The position numbers and the translations under genes are program-made. DNA of 64,000 nucleotides from the NCBI RefSeq assembly GCF_947489365.1, contig NZ_CANLDB010000005.1:124001-188000 (forward strand), given 5' to 3'. Under the pieces are notes generated by a model. It searched no databases, had not been told where the DNA came from, and saw only the letters and a list, made by a program, of their open reading frames with translations. Shown one piece after another: positions 25,541 through 38,925 of this stretch; position 1 is the first letter of the stretch, and each line of letters starts with the position of its first letter. Origin of the DNA: an uncultured Nocardioides sp. GTDB lineage: Bacteria; Actinomycetota; Actinomycetes; Propionibacteriales; Nocardioidaceae.

Positions 25541-28390
25541 ATGTCGGCCGTGACCACCCGCACCGAGAACCCCGACGTCGACGCCCTGCTGGAGGCCGAC
25601 CGCCGCGACCTCGACCCGGCGCTGTTCGCCGGCGGGGTGTCCTCCGACGACTCCCACGCCGTCCTGCGGGGGTCCGTACGACGGCTCGCGGCGCTGCTGG
25701 GTGACGCACTGCGCCGTCACGAGGGCCCCGAGCTGCTCGACCTGGTCGAGCGGGTACGCCGCCTCGCGCGGCAGCCCGACGACGCCGAGCTGCGCGCCGT
25801 CCTCGACGAGGTCGACGCCCCCACCGCCGTCGTCCTCGCCCGGGCGTTCACCGGCTACTTCCAGCTCGCCAACATCGCCGAGCAGCTGCACCGCGGGCGC
25901 GAGCTCGAGCGCGGCGAGGTCGGCCCGCTGGCCGCCAGCATCGACCGGATCGCGACGGCCCTCGAGGACGGGTCGCTGGACCGGGACCTGCTCCTCGAGG
26001 TGCTCGACCGCGTCGAGTACCGCCCGGTCTTCACCGCCCACCCGACCGAGTCGAGCCGCCGGTCGGTGCTGCGGCTGCTGGCGCGCATCGCCGGGGTGGT
26101 CGACGACCTCGCCGACCCGCGGCGCGCGCCGCGCCGTACGGAGCACGACGAGCGCCGGCTGGCCGAGCTGGTCGACCTGCTGTGGCAGACCGACGAGCTG
26201 CGCGTGGTCAAGCCGCAACCCCAGGACGAGGCCCGGACCGCCGTGTTCTTCCTCCGCTCCCTGGCCCGTGACGTCGTCGGCGACCTCATGGCCGAGCTCG
26301 ACCACCGGTTGGAGGCGGTCGACGTCCGGCTCCCGCCCGCGGCGCGGCCGCTGCGCTTCGGCACGTGGGCCGGCGGTGACCGCGACGGCAACCCGCACGT
26401 CACCTGCGAGGTCACCCTCGACGTCCTGCGGATGCAGCACTCCGCCGGCCTCAGCGAGCTCGTCGAGCTGGTCGAGCAGGCCCTCACCGAGATGACCACC
26501 TCGACCCGCGTGGTCGGGGCGAGCCCGGAGCTCCTCGCAAGCCTCGAGCGGGACGCCGCGGCGCTGCCGATCACCTGGGAGACCGTCCGCCGCCTGAACG
26601 CCGAGGAGCCCTACCGGCTGAAGCTGAGCTTCGTGCGCGTCCGGCTGCTGCGCACCCGCGACCGTCTCGCGCACGGCACCCCGCACGAGCCGGGACGCGA
26701 CTACGCCGGCATCGACGAGGTCGTCGAGGACCTGTCGCTGGTCCGCGAGTCGATGCTCGCCGCCGGGGACCGCCTCACCGGCGACGGGACCGTGCTGCGG
26801 CTGCTGCGCACCGCCGTCACCCTCGGCGCCGGACTGGCCACCCTCGACGTCCGCGAGCACTCGGGACGCCACCACACCGCGCTCGGCGAGCTGTACGACC
26901 GCCTCGGCGAGCTCGACGCGCCGTACGACGACCTCTCCCGCGAGCAGCGCATCGCGCTGCTGTCGGGCGAGCTGGCCGCCGCCCGGCCGCTGACCGGGGC
27001 CGCCGTCGGCGGGCTGGGCGAGGACACCGCCGCGTGCCTCGACCTGATGTCCACGCTCCGCACCGCCCTGGACACGTACGGCCCCGAGGTCGTCGAGACC
27101 TACATCGTCTCGATGACCCACGACGTCGACGACCTGTACGCCGCCGTGGTGCTCGCCCGCGAGGCCGGCCTGGTCGACCTCGGCTCGCCGACCCGGCCCG
27201 CGACGGCACGCATCGGGTTCGCGCCGCTCTTCGAGACGGTCGCCGAGCTGGAGGTCGCGGGCCCGCTGCTGGAGAAGCTGCTCGCGGACCCGTCGTACCG
27301 GCGGCTCGTCACGGCGCGCGGTGACGTGCAGGAGATCATGCTCGGCTACTCCGACTCGTCGAAGGACGCGGGCATCGCGGCATCGCAGTGGCAGATCCAC
27401 CGCGCCCAGCGCTCCCTGCGCGACATCGCGACCGCCCACGGCGTGACCCTGCGGCTCTTCCACGGTCGCGGCGGGTCGGTCGGCCGCGGCGGGGGCCCGA
27501 CGGCGGAGGCGATCCTGTCCCAGCCGAACGGCACCCTCGACGGCCCGATCAAGATCACCGAGCAGGGCGAGGTCATCTCCGACAAGTACTCCCTGTCGAT
27601 GCTCGGTCGTCACAACCTCGAGTCGGCCCTCGCCGCGGTCATCGAGGCGTCGGTCCTGCACCGCACCTCGCGGCTGCCGCAGGACCTGCTGGCCACCTGG
27701 AACGAGGCGATGGACGAGGTCGCCGGGGCCGGCCAGGAGGCGTACCGCGCCCTGGTCCGCCACCCCGACCTGCCGACGTTCTTCACCGCCGTCACCCCGG
27801 TCGACGAGCTCGCCGGGATGAACATCGGCTCCCGCCCGTCCAAGCGCCCCGGCGGACCGGGCGGCATCGAGGACCTCCGCGCGATCCCGTGGGTCTTCGG
27901 CTGGACGCAGGCGCGGATCATCCTGCCGGGGTGGTTCGGCGTCGGCTCCGGTCTCGCCGCCGCGCGGGCGTCGGGCCGGGGCGACACGCTCGCGGAGATG
28001 GTGCGCTCCTGGCCGTTCTTCCGCACCTTCCTGTCCAACGTGCAGATGACGCTGGCGAAGACCGACCTCGACATCGCGGCGACGTACGTCGACACGCTCG
28101 CGGACCCCGGGCTGCACCACCTGTTCGAGACGATCCGGACCGAGCACGCCCTGACGGTGCGCGAGGTCCTGGCCGTCACCGGGCAGTCCGAGCTGCTGGA
28201 GTCCGCCCCGGCGCTGCGGCACACCCTCGCGCTGCGCGACTCCTACCTGGCGCCGCTGCACGCCCTGCAGGCCTCGCTCCTGCGGCGGGCGCGGGAGACG
28301 CCGGAGGGCACCGAGGTGGACGCCGACCTGCGTCGCGCCCAGCTGCTGACGATCAACGGGATCGCGGCGGGGCTCCGCAACACGGGCTGA
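25541..28390 (+). CDS. ppc: Phosphoenolpyruvate carboxylase
   Basis: A 949-residue anaplerotic enzyme that forms oxaloacetate from PEP and bicarbonate. The catalytic histidine motif VFTAHPTES is near residues 163-171. GGDRDGNPHVT, MLGYSDSSKDAG near 600-611 and the mobile loop FHGRGGSVGRGGGP near 640-654 are all intact. RPSKR and the C-terminal LTINGIAAGLRNTG follow; the end RNTG replaces the usual QNTG. Length is normal. ATG 25541 is preceded by GGGAC at short distance; GTG 25550 is an alternative. It stands alone and ends before a convergent terminator. Confidence 0.96.
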   Translation: MSAVTTRTENPDVDALLEADRRDLDPALFAGGVSSDDSHAVLRGSVRRLAALLGDALRRHEGPELLDLVERVRRLARQPDDAELRAVLDEVDAPTAVVLARAFTGYFQLANIAEQLHRGRELERGEVGPLAASIDRIATALEDGSLDRDLLLEVLDRVEYRPVFTAHPTESSRRSVLRLLARIAGVVDDLADPRRAPRRTEHDERRLAELVDLLWQTDELRVVKPQPQDEARTAVFFLRSLARDVVGDLMAELDHRLEAVDVRLPPAARPLRFGTWAGGDRDGNPHVTCEVTLDVLRMQHSAGLSELVELVEQALTEMTTSTRVVGASPELLASLERDAAALPITWETVRRLNAEEPYRLKLSFVRVRLLRTRDRLAHGTPHEPGRDYAGIDEVVEDLSLVRESMLAAGDRLTGDGTVLRLLRTAVTLGAGLATLDVREHSGRHHTALGELYDRLGELDAPYDDLSREQRIALLSGELAAARPLTGAAVGGLGEDTAACLDLMSTLRTALDTYGPEVVETYIVSMTHDVDDLYAAVVLAREAGLVDLGSPTRPATARIGFAPLFETVAELEVAGPLLEKLLADPSYRRLVTARGDVQEIMLGYSDSSKDAGIAASQWQIHRAQRSLRDIATAHGVTLRLFHGRGGSVGRGGGPTAEAILSQPNGTLDGPIKITEQGEVISDKYSLSMLGRHNLESALAAVIEASVLHRTSRLPQDLLATWNEAMDEVAGAGQEAYRALVRHPDLPTFFTAVTPVDELAGMNIGSRPSKRPGGPGGIEDLRAIPWVFGWTQARIILPGWFGVGSGLAAARASGRGDTLAEMVRSWPFFRTFLSNVQMTLAKTDLDIAATYVDTLADPGLHHLFETIRTEHALTVREVLAVTGQSELLESAPALRHTLALRDSYLAPLHALQASLLRRARETPEGTEVDADLRRAQLLTINGIAAGLRNTG

Positions 28391-28432
28391 GCCAGCCCGC
28401 GGACCACCGCTCGAGGAGGGTGCGTCAGGACG

Positions 28433-28491
28433 GACGTGCAGAAGTCCCCGAATCGCCCCTGGGGCGGGCTTCCCGGCCGCTTCTGCACGTC
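28433..28491. terminator. Palindrome between ppc and the exonuclease gene
   Basis: GACGTGCAGAAG (28433-28444) and CTTCTGCACGTC (28480-28491) are perfect arms, and the loop holds a further GC-rich stem (GCCCCTGGGGC). It lies between convergent stops at 28390 and 28536 and probably terminates both. Its design recalls the palindromes at 3195 and 24942 but the arm sequence differs. Confidence 0.65.
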
Positions 28492-28535
28492 GGTGCTCGC
28501 ACGTCGGCCGACGCTCGGGCCGAGCACGTGGAGAC

Positions 28536-29558
28536 TCAGGCGGGCCGCAGCCACGGACGGTCCGCGCGGCTCGCGGGCGTCGTCCCGCACAGCACCCGCA
28601 GGGCCAGCACCGTCGTCGTCGAGACGCCCAGGTGCCCGGCGACCCGGGACACCGCCTCCTCGTCGAGCGGCAGCGCGCCGGTCGAGCGTCGTACGTCGGG
28701 GGTCAGACCGAGGTCGAGGTCGTCGCGGCCGGCCATCATCGAGCGGTTGAACTCGAACTGCTCCCGCGCGCCCTCCGCCGCGAGCTTCCGGAGCACGCCG
28801 GCCCCCGTCCGCCGACCGGTGCGCTCCACGGACAGGGAGTCGAGGGCCGCGACGAGGGTGGTGCCGTCCGCGTGCTCGATGTCGGCCCACACCGCCCGCA
28901 TCGACCCGGCGGCCTCGAGCAGCAGCGACGCCGCCTTCTCGCCGATCCCGGCCACCCCGGGGAGGTTGTCGCTCGCGTCGCCCCGCAGCGCCGCGAAGTC
29001 GAGGTAGTGACCGGCCTCGACGCCGTACATCGTGAAGAGCTTGGCGGGGTCGAGCAGCGGGGAGGCCCCGATCCCCCCGTTGATGAGGCGGAGCACGCGG
29101 GTCGAGTCCGAGATGTGGGCGAAGGCGTCCCGGTCGGAGGTGATGACGATGCACTCCCACCCGTGGCTGCGCGCCCAGGTGGCGGCCGAGGCGGTGACGT
29201 CGTCGGCCTCGAGGCCGGGCGGGGTGACGGTGTGCAGGCCCATCGCGTCGAGCATCGCGGCGCCGCGGTCGATCTGCTCGAGCAGCTCCGGGTGCTTCTC
29301 GGCGCGGCCCGCCTTGTACGCCGGGTAACGCGCGGCGCGCTCGGAGAAGGAGCGGTCGTCGAACCCGAGGACCACCCGGTCGGGCGCGAACCGCTCGACC
29401 GCCTCCAGGACCTGGAGCAGCATCCCGTGCAGCGCCCACGCCGGCCGTCCCCCGCGGTCGCGCTGGTCGGACGCCACCCGCGCGTGGTGCGCGCGGTGCA
29501 GCAGCGAGGGGGCGTCGACGGCCAGCAGGAGCGGCCGGGTCTCGGGTGGTGTCGTCAT
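28536..29558 (-). CDS. FEN-like 5'-3' exonuclease
   Basis: A 340-residue stand-alone homolog of the 5' nuclease domain of DNA polymerase I. Metal-binding acidic motifs appear in order: LLLAVDAPSLLHRAHHA, VVLGFDDRSFSERAARYPAYK, GLEADDVTASAA, VITSDRDAFAHI, then the helix-hairpin-helix block RGDASDNLPGVAGIGEKAA. Expected role: removal of 5' flaps and RNA primers. ATG 29558 is preferred; GTG 29570 is an alternative. TAGGCT lies upstream as a possible -10. The C-terminal 60 residues are variable and lack a known domain. Confidence 0.9.
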   Translation of the reverse strand: MTTPPETRPLLLAVDAPSLLHRAHHARVASDQRDRGGRPAWALHGMLLQVLEAVERFAPDRVVLGFDDRSFSERAARYPAYKAGRAEKHPELLEQIDRGAAMLDAMGLHTVTPPGLEADDVTASAATWARSHGWECIVITSDRDAFAHISDSTRVLRLINGGIGASPLLDPAKLFTMYGVEAGHYLDFAALRGDASDNLPGVAGIGEKAASLLLEAAGSMRAVWADIEHADGTTLVAALDSLSVERTGRRTGAGVLRKLAAEGAREQFEFNRSMMAGRDDLDLGLTPDVRRSTGALPLDEEAVSRVAGHLGVSTTTVLALRVLCGTTPASRADRPWLRPA

Positions 29559-29614
29559 GGCGGTGCCCACGAGCCTAGGCGGCCGCGCCGCTCGCCGCGC
29601 GGCATCATCGGCGC

Positions 29615-30412
29615 ATGAGGATCGGGCTGATCGGCGACGTCGAGGGCGAGATCGAGGTGGTCCTGGACTGCCTGCGCCGCCTCGGCGAGCGCGGCGACGT
29701 GGGGACCGCCTACCAGCTGGGAGACCTGCGCTTCGGGATGGGCGCGGACCCCGAGGGCTACCTGGACACGATCGAGGCGGCGTGCGTCCGCCACGGCCTG
29801 CGCCTCGACTGCGTGCCCGGCAACCACGAGGACTGGGCCCGGCTCGACGCGCTGTGGGCCGACCCGGGGGCGTACGGCGCCGACGGTCGCCTCCTCCCCC
29901 TCCCGGTCCGGGAGCACGTCAGGATGCTGCCCCGCGGCCACCGGTGGACGCTCGGCGGCCGGACATTCGTCGCGCTCGGTGGCGCACCCTCGATGAGCGT
30001 GGGGCAGAGGCCCGAGGGGGTCGAGTGGTGGCCGACCGAGGTGATCCTGGACGCCCACGTCGACGCCGTCGTCGCCGACGGCCCGGCCGACGTGATGCTC
30101 ACCCACGACAGCCCCGGCCCGCCGTACTGCGTGCCCGAGGTCGGCGCGATCCTCCACCGCAACGTGCGCGAGAACCCGCGGCAGTGGTCGCCCGCGGCGC
30201 TGGCGTACGCCGAGACCGGCATGACGCGGATGACCCGCGCCGTCCTCGGGGTCGCCCCGCGGTTCCTCGCCCACGGCCACTTCCACGTGGCCGGTGAGGA
30301 CCGGGTCCGGCTGCCCGGCGCCACCCACGAGACCACCGTCTGGTCCCTGGCGGCCCGGGGTGACGACGGCACCCTGCGCGCGCTCGACCTCGACACGCTC
30401 ACCGCCTGCTGA
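29615..30412 (+). CDS. Calcineurin-like metallophosphoesterase
   Basis: A 265-residue phosphoesterase. Metal ligands are read from GLIGDVEGE (Asp8; the usual Asp-x-His has Val and Glu here), GDLRFG near 38-43, GNHEDW near 69-74, LTHDSPGPP and HGHFHVAG near 220. The usual DxH motif is therefore incomplete, which could mean an altered metal site. CATCAT is 6 bases before the ATG, a possible leaderless -10. It is monocistronic and followed by a strong hairpin. Substrate unknown. Confidence 0.75.
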   Translation: MRIGLIGDVEGEIEVVLDCLRRLGERGDVGTAYQLGDLRFGMGADPEGYLDTIEAACVRHGLRLDCVPGNHEDWARLDALWADPGAYGADGRLLPLPVREHVRMLPRGHRWTLGGRTFVALGGAPSMSVGQRPEGVEWWPTEVILDAHVDAVVADGPADVMLTHDSPGPPYCVPEVGAILHRNVRENPRQWSPAALAYAETGMTRMTRAVLGVAPRFLAHGHFHVAGEDRVRLPGATHETTVWSLAARGDDGTLRALDLDTLTAC

Positions 30413-30447
30413 CCCGGTCGTGGCGCGAGCCCTCGGCGTGGTCACGA

Positions 30448-30488
30448 CGGAGGCGATCACTGTCGCTGACAGACAGTGATCGCCTCCG
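30448..30488 (+). terminator. Strong hairpin after the metallophosphoesterase
   Basis: CGGAGGCGATCACTGTC (30448-30464) and GACAGTGATCGCCTCCG (30472-30488) are perfect 17-base arms with a 7-base loop. No long U-tract follows, as is common in actinobacterial terminators. Confidence 0.7.
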
Positions 30489-30592
30489 ATGCCACCCGTG
30501 CCGCCTGTTCGACTGGAGCAGGTCCATGCCGACCACAGCCATCCCTCGGCGGACCAGGGACTCCGCACCTGAGCGGAACCCGCGTGTTCCCC

Positions 30593-30598
30593 TACCGT
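30593..30598 (+). promoter_or_regulatory. Leaderless -10 before the small gene upstream of glgX
   Basis: TACCGT ends 6 bases before ATG 30605 with no ribosome-binding site, the same arrangement as at thpR, the PPOX gene and the first SGNH gene. It may also drive glgX. Confidence 0.55.
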
Positions 30599-30604
30599 CT
30601 GACC

Positions 30605-30778
30605 ATGGGTCCGACGTCCTCCGACCGTCTCGCCGAGGCGGTCGAGACCGCTGCCCTCGTCGGCCGCCGCCAGCGGCAGCTCGCGCGGGCGCGGGACACC
30701 GGGCAGGCCCGCGAACGCGAGGTGACGGCGAGCAGAACTGTGATCGCCGATGAGCGGGTACACGTTCTCGAGCGATAG
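30605..30778 (+). CDS. Small hypothetical protein (57 aa) upstream of glgX
   Basis: A short frame with a leaderless promoter. The product is charged and mostly helical: SSDRLAEAVETAALVGRRQR, QLARARDTGQAREREV, then IADERVHVLER. It has no signal peptide or membrane helix. The stop lies 34 bases before the glgX GTG, so the two are probably cotranscribed. I recognise no family. The case for it rests on promoter placement and amphipathic sequence. Confidence 0.5.
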   Translation: MGPTSSDRLAEAVETAALVGRRQRQLARARDTGQAREREVTASRTVIADERVHVLER

Positions 30779-30812
30779 TTTGATCGTTCCAACCCGACCT
30801 GTGGAGGCGACT

Positions 30813-33020
<2,208 letters not shown>

Positions 33021-33022
33021 GC

Positions 33023-35367
33023 ATGAGCCAGGCCGACCAGCGGCGCGTCCCGACCAGCACCTACCGGCTGCAGGTCCGTGAGGGGTTCGACCTCGCCGAG
33101 GCCGCCGGCCACCTCTCCTACCTCCGCGACCTGGGCGTCGACTGGGTCTACCTGTCGCCGCTGCTCGAGGCCGAGCCCGGCAGCGACCACGGGTACGACG
33201 TCGTCGACCACTCCCGCGTCGACGGCTCCCGCGGCGGTGGCACCGAGCTGGAGGCGCTGTCCCGGCAGGCCCACAGCCTCGGGATGGGCGTGCTGATCGA
33301 CATCGTCCCCAACCACGTCGGCGTCGCGACCCCCGCCGCGAACCCCTGGTGGTGGGACCTGCTGAGGAACGGCCGCGGCTCGGCGTACGCCGACGCGTTC
33401 GACGTCGACTGGGAGGCCGGCGACGGCAGGCTCGTGGTCCCGGTCGTCGGGGACGGCGACGAGGGCGCCATCGAGGTCGACGTGGAGGCCGGCGAGGTCC
33501 GCTACCACGACAACCGCTACCCGCTGGCCCCCGGCACGACGACGCTCGACGAGCAGCACTACCGCCTCGCGCACTGGCGCGAGGCGGACCACGGGCTGAA
33601 CTACCGCCGGTTCTTCGCGGTCAACACCCTCGCCGGGATCCGGGTCGAGGAGCAGCGCTGGTTCGACGAGTCCCACGCCGAGATCGGGCGCTGGTTCCGC
33701 GAGGGCCTCGCCGACGGCCTCCGCGTCGACCACCCGGACGGGCTGCGCGACCCCGAGGGCTACCTCGCCGACCTCGCCGAGCTCACCGGCGGCGCCTACG
33801 TGCTCGTCGAGAAGATCCTCGAGCCCGGCGAGGAGCTCCCGCAGAGCTGGTCCACCGCCGGCACCACCGGGTACGACGCCATGGCCCAGGTCGACCGCGT
33901 CCTCGTCGACCCCGCCGGCGAGGAGCCGCTCACCGCGCTCGAGGCCCGCCTGGCCCGACGGCCCTACGACTGGCACGCGCTGATCCACGACACCAAGCGC
34001 GCCGTCGCCGACGGTGCGCTCGGCTCCGAGGTCCGCCGCATCGTCCGCGAGCTGCCCGCCGACCGCCTGGCCGGCGCGGACGCAGACCGCCTCGTCGACG
34101 CCGTCGCCGAGCTGCTCGCCTGCTTCGAGGTCTACCGCTCCTACCTGCCCACCGGGCAGGAGCACCTCGAGCGCGCCGTCGCCGAGGCCCGGGAGCGCCG
34201 CGGTGACCTGGACGACGTCCTCGACGTGCTCGCCCCGGTCCTCGCCGACCCGGCCGAGCCCGCCGCGCTGCGGTTCCAGCAGACCTCCGGCATGGTCATG
34301 GCCAAGGGCGTGGAGGACTGCGCGTTCTACCGCACCTCGCGGCTGTCGTCGCTGTCCGAGGTCGGCGGCGACCCGTCCGTCTTCGCCGTCGCCCCTACCG
34401 ACTTCCACGCCGCCATGGCGCGCCGCCAGCACACCTGGCCCGACGCGATGACCGCGACGTCGACCCACGACACCAAGCGCAGCGAGGACGTGCGGGCGCG
34501 GATCGCCGTCCTCGCCGAGGTCCCCGCGCTGTGGGAGGACGCCCTCGACCGGCTCCTCGAGGCCGTGCCCGTGCCCGACCCGTCGTTCGCGTCGCTGCTG
34601 TGGCAGGCGATCCTCGGCGCCTGGCCGTCGCGCCCCCACCCGGACCTGCGGCCCCGGCTCCACGCGTACGCCGAGAAGGCGATGCGTGAGGCCGGCGACC
34701 GGACGCAGTGGACGGCCCCCGACGAGGCCTACGAGGCCGCCGTCCACGCCTGCGTCGACGCCGCCTTCGACGACCGTCGGGTGGTCGCGATCATCGAGGA
34801 GCTGCTCGCCGCCACCACCCGGGCCGGGCAGTCCAACGGGCTCGCCGCGAAGCTCGTCTCGCTCACGATCCCGGGCGTCCCCGACGTCTACCAGGGCAGC
34901 GAGATGTGGGAGCAGAGCCTCGTCGACCCCGACAACCGGCGGGAGGTCGACTTCGAGGTCCGCCGGACCGTCGTCGACGCCGTCGCCGGCGGCGTCCGCC
35001 CCCCGTGGGTCGGCAGCCGCCAGGACGCCGGCGCCGCGAAGCTCCACGTCGTCCGCACGGCGCTGCGCCTGCGTCGCGACGCCCGCGAGCTGTTCACCAC
35101 CTACGAGCCCCTCCTGGCCGAGGGCCCGGCGGCCGGCCACGTGCTCGCCTTCGACCGTGGCGGCGCCGTCACCGTCGCCACCCGCCTGCCCATCGGCCTG
35201 GCCGGGGCCGGCGGCTGGGGCGACACCCGGTTGCGCCTGCCGAGCCAGCCCGGTGACGTCCCCCTGGTCGACCGCCTCACCGGCCGGGAGTGGGCCGGCG
35301 ACGTCCTGCTCTCCGAGCTGCTGGACGCCTACCCGGTGGCGCTGCTGGCTCCCGCGGGGGCGGACGC

Positions 35368-35371
<4 letters not shown>
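33023..35371 (+). CDS. treY: Maltooligosyl trehalose synthase
   Basis: A 782-residue GH13 enzyme that turns the reducing-end alpha-1,4 bond of malto-oligosaccharides into the alpha,alpha-1,1 bond of trehalose. Diagnostic segments: [15 protein letters not shown] at the start, [70 protein letters not shown] and [14 protein letters not shown]. Start ATG 33023 follows the glgX stop by 2 bases with GAGGGG upstream. Its stop overlaps the treZ GTG. Length is within the family range. Confidence 0.96.
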
Positions 35372-37134
<1,763 letters not shown>

Positions 37135-37182
37135 GCCTGGCCACTGCGTGATCCACCCGAGACATCCGTCGAGGAGGAACCC

Positions 37183-37485
37183 ATGACGATCCAGGTCGTG
37201 GAGCAACAGCTGAGGAGCCTGGCGTCCGACATCGACGACGCCGTGTCCGACTCCGTCACCCGCACCATCTCCCTGACCGCCCCCAGCCCCGAGACGTACG
37301 GCGACGTCGTCCTCTCGGGGTACGTCGACTCCGCGAAGGAGGGGTTGCAGGGCGCGGTCCGCGCCCTCGCGACCGACGCCCAGGCCGCGGCGTCCAGCGT
37401 CCGCGACCAGCTGGCCGACTTCGTCTCGACGGACAACGAGTCCGCCGCCGGCATGCGGCCCGCGGGCGGGGGTGTCCCGGTATGA
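37183..37485 (+). CDS. WXG100-size helical partner protein of the T7-type cassette
   Basis: A 100-residue, mostly helical soluble protein (VVEQQLRSLASDIDDAVSDS; GLQGAVRALATDAQAAASSV) with a Gly/Pro-rich tail. It has the size and helix content of an ESX/WXG100 or actinobacterial T7SS partner but no clear WxG turn. GAGGAGG precedes the ATG. Its stop overlaps the ATG of the next gene (ATGA), which carries a T7SS-type signal domain, so the two are probably co-folded. The treZ stop is 48 bases upstream; cotranscription is possible. Confidence 0.6.
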   Translation: MTIQVVEQQLRSLASDIDDAVSDSVTRTISLTAPSPETYGDVVLSGYVDSAKEGLQGAVRALATDAQAAASSVRDQLADFVSTDNESAAGMRPAGGGVPV

Positions 37486-38885
37486 GCGAGCTCAGCACGA
37501 AGGAGCTCGGCGAGACCGAGAACCCCAAGGAGATCGTGCCCGGCGAGCCGGGCCAGGTCCGGACCGCCGGCACCACGTTCACCGACGAGGGCGACCGCAT
37601 GGTCCGGATCGGCGGCACGCTGTCCGGACTGCGGGCCCCCGCCTGGGAGGGCGGCGCGGCCGACGCGTTCAACGGGGCCTTCCCGGACTCGGTGAAGCCC
37701 TGGACGGAGGTCGGCGAGGACGCCCGCGCGGCGGGCAAGGCCCTCGGCGACCACGCCGGCGTGCTGACGTCGGCCCAGTCGAAGGCCCAGGAGGCGATCG
37801 AGAAGTACAAGGCCGGCAAGGAGGCGCAGGAGCGCGCCCTCGCCGAGCACAACTCCGCGGTCGCCGACTACAACAGCAGCCTCGGCTCCACCGGCACCCT
37901 CGGCGGAGGGGGCAGCCGGCCCACGCCGCCCGGTCCCTTCCACGACCCCGGGATCGCGCGGATGCGCGAGGCCCAGGAGATGGTCGAGGAGGCCCGGACC
38001 TCCGTCACGGAGTCCGCCCGGACGACCGGTGACGCCCTGGCCAAGCTGCCCGGGACGCTCACCGCCAGCGGCCAGAGCCCCGACGACGGCTCCGGCGAGG
38101 TGACCGTGAACGGCGAGGCCTTCGAGATCGGCAGCGTCGGCAACGCCCCGTGGAGCGACGAGGACGCGCTCCGCCCGTGGGGCGACGCGGTCGACGAGGA
38201 CGGCGACGGGCGGGACGACCGCACCGGCGTCGACGTGAGCGTCGACCTCGGCAGCGAGGACGCCGAGGCCACCGCCTTCGGTGCCGAGGGCTCCTTCCAG
38301 GACGACTTCGGCGGCGTGGGCGTCTCCGGCAACGGCGAGGTCAACGTGCTGTCCGCCCAGGCGGGCGCCTCCGCCAGCGTCGGCTCCGACGGTCTCGCGG
38401 CCCAGGCCAACGCCGGCGCGTACGCCGCCCAGGCCCAGGGCTCGGTGAGCGCCGAGTACGGCATGGCCTCGGTCACCGCCGAGGGCGAGGCCATGGTCGG
38501 CGCCGAGGCGGAGGGCGAGGTCAGCGTCGGGCTGGACGGCGTCCACGCCGGCGGCGAGGTCTTCGCCGGCGCCCGCGCCGAGGGCTCCGTCGGCGGCGAG
38601 GTCGGCGGCGTCGGCGGTCAGGTGACCGGCGAGGCGTGGGCCGGCGTCGGTGCGTCCGCGGACGTCGACGTGGGGATGAACGACGACGGCTCCTTCACGA
38701 TCGGCGGCCACCTCGGCGCCGGGCTGGGGATCGGTGGCCAGATCGGCGGCGAGATCACCATCGACCCGGGCGAGGTCGTGGAGACTGTCGAGGACGTCGG
38801 CGAGGGCATCGCCGAGGGCGTCGAGGACGTCGGCGAGGGCATCAGCGACGCCGCCAGCGGCATCGGCGACGCCCTCGGTTTCTGA
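37482..38885 (+). CDS. Putative type VII-secreted protein with WxG domain and Gly/Ala-rich body
   Basis: A 467-residue protein. Residues ~20-140 form a helical hairpin of the putative T7SS signal type: TTFTDEGDRMVRIGGTLSGL, then Trp55-Glu-Gly57 (APAWEGGAADAF) and a second long helix with heptads (AQEAIEKYKAGKEAQERAL). A Pro/Gly linker follows (GGGGSRPTPPGPF) and another helix (REAQEMVEEARTSV). Residues ~250-430 are an acidic Gly/Ala/Val-rich beta repeat (SAQAGASASVGSDGLAAQAN; GAEAEGEVSVGLDGVHAGGE). The end has an amphipathic repeat, VEDVGEGIAEG then VEDVGEGISDA. No known toxin catalytic domain is visible. It could be a surface or pore-type effector (inference). Confidence 0.65.
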   Translation: MSELSTKELGETENPKEIVPGEPGQVRTAGTTFTDEGDRMVRIGGTLSGLRAPAWEGGAADAFNGAFPDSVKPWTEVGEDARAAGKALGDHAGVLTSAQSKAQEAIEKYKAGKEAQERALAEHNSAVADYNSSLGSTGTLGGGGSRPTPPGPFHDPGIARMREAQEMVEEARTSVTESARTTGDALAKLPGTLTASGQSPDDGSGEVTVNGEAFEIGSVGNAPWSDEDALRPWGDAVDEDGDGRDDRTGVDVSVDLGSEDAEATAFGAEGSFQDDFGGVGVSGNGEVNVLSAQAGASASVGSDGLAAQANAGAYAAQAQGSVSAEYGMASVTAEGEAMVGAEAEGEVSVGLDGVHAGGEVFAGARAEGSVGGEVGGVGGQVTGEAWAGVGASADVDVGMNDDGSFTIGGHLGAGLGIGGQIGGEITIDPGEVVETVEDVGEGIAEGVEDVGEGISDAASGIGDALGF

Positions 38886-38925
38886 CCACCTGCTGCACCG
38901 GACGAGACCAGAAGGAGAGCACGAC

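Noticed and set aside
30750..30812. Upstream ATG start for glgX
   Set aside because: It overlaps the small gene, and GTG 30813 has a proper ribosome-binding site and matches GlgX N termini.
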